From Valencia hispanica (Eukaryota; Chordata; Actinopteri; Cyprinodontiformes; Valenciidae): 64,000 nucleotides of DNA. The DNA lies in the NCBI GenBank assembly GCA_963556495.2, contig OY747710.1, forward strand, positions 37,097,000 to 37,160,999, in the 5' to 3' direction. Numbering within the stretch: position 1 is the stretch's first letter; each line of letters begins with the position of its first letter. The notes under the pieces are model-generated. The model searched no databases, was not told the DNA's origin, and was given only the letters and a program-made list of their open reading frames with translations. A program made the translations under genes and the position numbers. Positions 58,706 to 64,000 of this stretch are shown in pieces.

Positions 58706-60340
58706 ATAGTGTACAGGGGTCCAGGATGAAAACATAATTTCCTTGGTTTATTTAACTGTTGAAAAACAGTACTTCTATGTTCTTCATCTAAGGGTGTATT
58801 AGCAGAGTCTGCATTATTAAGAGCTGAAAATATAGTCAAAAAGCCAAAAAAGCAAGAAAACTTAGTTTTAATCTGTTGAGAAGAAACTTATACACCCAGG
58901 TAAGTTTACATGAAAAATTCCTGAGCTGCTTCCAAAGTTACAACGAACATCCCTGCATCAAGCAGCACATGCTTGACTGATGATTTGGAGGACTCCAGTG
59001 TGACAGCTGGAGAAAGAGCACGTAGGAGAGCGGGGCGAGATGTAGGCTTGTGCTCTGTAACTTGTTTGTTTCCGCTCGTTGTTGAAAAGCTATCCTTTTC
59101 ATCTCTGCTCGTATACCGGTGTTTTCGTCACACAAAGGAAGCTCGTGGGGTTTTATCTCATGAAGATTTACAGAGAATGTTGAGGAGGCACACTGTTCCC
59201 AAGTGTTTAAGTGGTCTGACTGATAACACCTGCAGAAATCTCTGTGGTGAGATGTGCGCTGAGGAACTTTGTGTTGTACAATACCTCAGATTTCTGATAA
59301 TGCTCAACAAAGTGGCAGCTTGTCCAAATTTAAAGCCTGATTTAAAGGGTCAATAGTAAGCAATGTAGGAGTTCAATTCCAACAGATGTTCCTGACCATA
59401 CTGTGTTATTGTTTATTACAGTATGTAATTAACATGTTTATTTCATTGAAAGAATTGCGGATTAATGCTGAAACAATAACAGCAATGGAGAAGAAACCTC
59501 CTCTATTGCTTTAGTGTTGCAGTATTGTCATTGCCTGGTTGATGTAGATCTTGATAATACTTTATTTTAAATATTATATTTTAATTATGTGTTAATTATA
59601 GAATTGCTGTCCATGGTGCTGAATTATAGCCATATTGAGTGGAACAACTAATTTTAGATATACAGGTGGAGAATTTATTTGTCTGAGAGGGTGTCATAAA
59701 ATGCATTATGTTTGCCAGAATAGAGTCTAGCTTACAGAATCTTGGTACACTGTTGTTTATGCAACACTGCCTCCGAAGTTTAAAACCAAACATTGTCTCT
59801 GTTGATGAAGTATATGAGAGTTTAAATTAACAAAAAGCTATATTACACTGCAGTTCCGATGCGTTATTTATTTTTCTCTGACTCTCAGAGATAACACAAA
59901 AGGAATGTGTAAATAAAAACGATAAGTTGTTTGTTTTCGTGGCTCGTCGCGGCACTAGGTGTGCATATCTGCACGGCTGCCTTAGTCGCCCTGCAGAACC
60001 TCACAATTGCATGCATTGTTCTTGAAGCCCCTTCTTATCAGTTTAAGCTTGGAACACTGTGCAGAGCCGGTGCAGGCAGCAGCCCGGCTGCAGGTCGTGG
60101 TCCAGCTCCAATGAAATGTAAACCAAGTGAAATCACCATAAAAACTTTGCACATAGTTTTCTAAGCCCACGAGGTGAATATATTTTATTCCAGCTTTAGA
60201 TAAGTTGTGTTTGGGTCTATTTTTGTGCGCTGTTTAAATGCGTCTGTGCATGTGTGTAGATTTATACATTTACTATTTGAATTACACTGATGGATCATCA
60301 GTACTGGGTCTTTAAAATGCTTTTCATCATCCTCCCCAAT
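58706..60340. other. Intergenic with an unexplained open frame
   Basis: No gene is recognised apart from the uncertain frame at 59080-59356. The remainder is AT-rich. Confidence 0.35.
59080..59356 (+). pseudogene. Possible EF-hand-like exon or pseudogene fragment
   Basis: The plus frame encodes VYRCFRHTKEARGVLSHEDL, then QRMLRRHTVP and, near its end, VVQYLRFLIML. The helix-loop-helix spacing resembles degenerate EF-hands of EFCAB-type proteins (F-x3-D/E...G-x-L-x-x-x-D-L-x-x-x-L, then V-x-Y-x-x-F-L). The frame has no ATG upstream of the similarity and no convincing splice sites, and the calcium-loop acidic residues are largely missing. It may be a processed remnant or a chance frame; I do not assign a gene. 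Confidence 0.22.
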
Positions 60341-60344
60341 TAAT

Positions 60345-61110
60345 CATGTTAAAACCGCAAACTTTGATGCCTTTTATTAGAATCTATTATGATAGCCCAG
60401 CACAAGGTAGAAGTGTGCAACTGTAAAGTGGAAGAAAGGAAAGGTTAATCATTTCTACAACCACATATTCCCAACCTGTATCCCATTCTCAAATCTTTTG
60501 CATCATCTTATTGGTTACTTTCCAGGTTTGCCCCGTGTCTACCTCCATCCATCTTTTTCTCAACTCTAACCACCTTCCCTGTCCCTGCCAAAGAAATGCC
60601 CCCAATTTATAATGTTGCCACCACCATGCTTAGCAGAGCACCTGCTTCCATGAGTTGCTGTGTCACCTATGACCTTTGGCAAGTTCCAATTGGACATCTC
60701 ATTATTTTCTTCAAAGAGTGGCTTTCTTACTGCCACTCTACCACAGATACCTAATTTGTTGAGTGCACAGCTAATCACTGTCTTGCCAAGGGGTTGCCCC
60801 ACCTGAGCTGTGGATCTTTTACAGCTCCTCCAGAGTTACCATGAGCCTACTGACTGACTGTTTTTCTTTATGCCTGGCTTGTCAGCTTGTCCACAGCTTT
60901 ATCCCTGCTGTGTTCCTTGGTCTGCATTATGCTGTTTGTTCACTAAATTATAATTTCCTCACAGAGCAGATTTATTCACAGTGAGATTAAATTACCAGTT
61001 GACTTTATTTATGAATTAGGTGAGTTCTAAACACTTTGTCTGCTTATCAAATTGAAGGGCATTAAATGCAAATGTATGCCACACTTTTCAGATTTGTATT
61101 TGTCAAAGAT
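60345..61110 (-). mobile_element. Tc1/mariner fossil with residual transposase frame
   Basis: The minus frame 60566-60802 retains NKLGICGRVAVRKPLFEENN (transposase linker, compare LGLHGRVARRKPLL in other Tc1 copies), then KHGGGNIINWGHFF, but with about 50 residues deleted between these motifs. The outer parts are eroded. Confidence 0.65.
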
Positions 61111-62400
61111 GCAGAAAAACGTGCATTTGTTTTCTTCCATGTTGAACGTATCCACTACTCTGTGTATTCGGATAAAATCCTAACAAAACATATTTTGCTT
61201 TGTGGATATAAAGTAAAAAAGGGGGAAAAAGGCATGAGTTTTAGTAAGTTCTAGTAAGTTTAAGTTTTAATAAAATTTGCAATATCAATTGAATTAAGGA
61301 AGATATGAGTCAGCTGGTTCCTTTCCAGGTGATTTATTAGAAGAATCACATCAGGTGCATCGTGCTCAATGCAAGGACCCGCCCAGGCAGGAAAGGCCCT
61401 GTTTTGATGGACATTACTCAGTTTTAAACACTACAAGGACGTCTCAACAAGATTATAATGGTGGGTCCGTACATAGCATGACAGTTATTTTATTGCCCTA
61501 CATAGATACATCACTGATGCACAACATACAGTCCATTATGAAACAATTGGTCCGTGCCCCGAATATATATTCCATTGATGTACCTAATTATCATTGAAGG
61601 TCACTCGGGCGCGCAATGTGCACTGAGAGAACCAAACTTTCTGTGTTCATGCCTGTGTGTGAGAGTGAGAACAGATACGCTGGCCAGAGTGTCTTAACTG
61701 CTGAAAGCCCCATCCTCTCAGGTCTGACCCAGCTGGCTGTATTATCTAAAACATTGGGTCACAGCTGATTATCACATATTTCTGACCTATTTAAATTGGT
61801 ACTTAGAAGCATTCATATCCGTCTCACAGGTTTAGGGAACCCCCTCTGAACAACAGTTTGTCTACCTCATAATTTACAACACTGCAATTTGAATTGATGT
61901 GAACATAGATGAAGAATATTCTGACTTTAAACATGCTATTAATGCATAATGTTCCCAGTTTCTTTATGTACATCTTCTTAGTGTTCGAGACAAACTATTT
62001 TTTTATTTTTTTATTTATGAACAAGGATTGTGGTTTTTATGCAGTGCAGCATGAATGCCATGTTTCATAACAATGCCTCAAAATGAAAATACAGCTTGAG
62101 AGTGAAGAGCGGTCCATAAATTAAATGTCCACGTCACTGTGGTTTTACTTGCCTCATATTTTCTAATCTGCAACAGGCTTCCTTAGTAAACAAAGATACT
62201 CTCATCCTATGGACAGTTCATACACAGCCCTAGGTTAGCATTAACAACACAGTGTAAACATGCAAATAGACATGTAACCACTGAAACAAACTCGACCAGC
62301 TTTTTTTCTTCTCACACTTCCGGTTGTTTTAAACATTTTAATTGCTTCCCTGACTGTATAGTTGAGAAAGTAGCTGTTATTTTGTTGCTGTTTCCTGCTT
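61111..62400. other. Intergenic, no gene recognised
   Basis: AT-rich with no clear repeat family. A short tandem of 'agtaagttct/agtaagttta' is at 61242-61263. Confidence 0.35.
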
Positions 62401-62404
62401 TATG

Positions 62405-63683
62405 AAGTATTTGTCACTCTTTGTTTCATTGCAGCCATTTGCTAAAATCAAAAAAGTTAATTTTATTTTTTTATTATTGTACACTCAGCACTCCATCTTG
62501 ATAGGGAAAAACAGAAATGTGGAGAGTTTTGCAAATTTATTAAAAAAGAAAAACTGAAATATCACATGGTCATAAGTATTCAGACCCTTTGCTCAGTATT
62601 GAGTAGAAAGACCCTTTTGAGCTAGTACAGCCATGAGTCTTCTTGGGAATAATGCAACAAGTTTTTCACACCTGGATTTGGGGATCCTCCGCCATTCTTC
62701 CTTGAAGATCCTGAATGTGAACGTTGGTGGACAGCCTTTTTCAGGTCTCACCAGAGATGCTCAATTGGGTTTAGGTCAAGGCTCTGGCTGGGCCAGTCAA
62801 CAACAGTCACAGAGTTCTGAAGCCACTTCTTTGTTATTTTAGCTGTGTGCTTAGGGTCATTGTCCTGCTGGAAGATGAACCTTCGGCCCGGTCTGTGGTC
62901 CTGATCACTCTGGAAGAGGTTTTCCTCCAGGATATCTCTGGACTTGGCCGCATTCATCTTTCTTTCAATTGCAACCAGTCGTCCTGTCCCTGCAGCTGAA
63001 AAACACCCCCACAACATGATGCTCCCACCACCATGTTTCACTGTAGGGATTGTATTGGGCAGGTGATGAGCAGTGCCTGGTTCTCTCCACACATACCGCT
63101 TAGAATTAATGCCAAAAAGTTCGATCTTGGTCTCATCAGACCAGAGAATCTTATTTCTCAGTCTGGTAGTCCATGTGTTTTTTGGCTAACTCTATGAGGG
63201 CTTTCATATGTCTTGCACTGAGGAGAGGCTTCCGTCGGGCCACTCTGCCAAAAAGCCCCGACTGGTGGGGGGCTGCAGTGATAGTTGACTTTGTGGAACT
63301 TTCTCCCATCTCCCTACTGCATCTCTGGAGCTCAGCCACAGTGATCCTTGGGTTCTTTTTTACCTCTCTCACCAAGGCTCTTCTCCCACGATTGCTCAGT
63401 TTGGCTGGGCGGCCAGGTCTAAGAAGAGTTCTAGTCGTCCCAAATTTCCTTCATTTGAGGATTATGGAGGCCACTGTGCTCTTAGGAACCGTGAGTGCTG
63501 CAGAGGTTATTTCCGTTTTTCTTTTTTAATAAATTTCTACATTTCTGTTTTTTTCTGTCAAGATGGGTGTGCTGAGTGTACATTACTGAGAAATAAAATG
63601 AACTTTTTTGATTTTAGCAAATGGCTGCAATGAAACAAAAAGTGACAAATTTAAAGGGGTCTGAATACTTTCCGTACCCACTG
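62405..63683 (-). mobile_element. Tc1-like transposon, left end truncated, internally deleted
   Basis: The right end is complete: CAGTGGGTACGGAAAGTATT inverted, ending at 63683 and followed by TA. The left copy of the inverted repeat matches over about 100 bp from 'tttgtcactctttgtttcat' (62410) but lacks the outermost 30 bp or so. Lost termini mean the element cannot move. Confidence 0.85.
62748..63470 (-). pseudogene. Tc1-like transposase pseudogene
   Basis: Three conserved blocks are visible on the minus strand: the linker GRPAKLSNRGRRALVREVKK then LFGRVARRKPLLSARHMKAL (63151-63420); the central KHGGGSIMLWGCFSAAGTGR and QQDNDPKHT (62748-63092); and the terminal DLNPIEHLW. The N-terminal helix-turn-helix is missing, with only a trace (STVASIILK) near 63445-63475, and there is a frame break between 63092 and 63151. 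Confidence 0.85.
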
Positions 63684-63685
63684 TA

Positions 63686-64000
63686 AAACACAAATCTCCC
63701 CTGGAGTGGTCGTCCTCTTGTCTTTCCTGTTTTTAGGAGTGGCAAAGAATAATGGGTGTCTGTGTCACATCAAATTTACAACCCAGGCAAAGAGGAAGTC
63801 ATAGATGACCAATTTAAACACTCTTATGATCAAAACTGCCATATGAATGCTTCTTTTATATTTATTTTAAGTAATTAGCCCGGACTGATTGATTTTGTGA
63901 AAAATAATTTTTGGGGAATTGGTTTTCTCCAGTGAATAAGTGTGCTTAAAATAAAGATGGGATTTATGAAAGATGATACTTCAGAAGATTGATTTAATAG
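63686..64000. other. Intergenic, nothing recognised
   Basis: The final 315 bases are AT-rich and non-coding. Confidence 0.35.

Noticed and set aside
63173..63529. 118-codon plus-strand frame
   Set aside because: Antisense of the Tc1-like transposase pseudogene.

Overview
The window looks like ray-finned (teleost) fish nuclear DNA. The evidence is spliced vertebrate genes with long introns, many Tc1/mariner fossils, hAT-like short elements, fish-type SINEs and LINE tails, and long CA and CT microsatellites. The species cannot be named from the sequence.

Three protein-coding genes are well supported. rnf146 (E3 ligase for poly-ADP-ribosylated proteins, minus strand, CDS 2304-3434) has a single coding exon and probably a non-coding first exon near 6.2-6.4 kb. 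An intact, intronless mitochondrial malate dehydrogenase gene (mdh2-like, plus strand, 8959-9972) lies between the other two. rspo3 (R-spondin 3, minus strand, 31587 to 13489) was reconstructed as six coding exons whose five junctions are all phase 1 and which join to a 327-residue protein. rspo3 upstream of rnf146 on the same strand matches the mammalian order RSPO3-RNF146 (human 6q22.33). Both products raise Wnt/beta-catenin signalling: RSPO3 outside the cell by removing ZNRF3/RNF43, RNF146 inside by destroying tankyrase-modified axin.

Two departures from the mammalian arrangement stand out. rspo3 has an extra symmetrical exon (22356-22502) encoding a third furin-like cysteine repeat that keeps all eight cysteines but lacks the phenylalanines that the second repeat uses for LGR binding. 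The gap between rspo3 and rnf146 holds the apparently functional mdh2 retrogene.

From 32.7 kb to the end I find no convincing gene. This gene-poor region upstream of rspo3 is littered with transposon remains: a nearly intact Tc1-like element at 37089-38644 with a nested LINE tail, a hAT-type element with an 8-bp duplication at 43096-43723, a TIR element with an internal duplication at 47308-48190, another Tc1-like copy at 62.4-63.7 kb, and several older fossils. rspo3 introns carry further Tc1 fossils, a SINE and LINE fragments. Coordinates of old fossils are approximate, since they were judged by eye.
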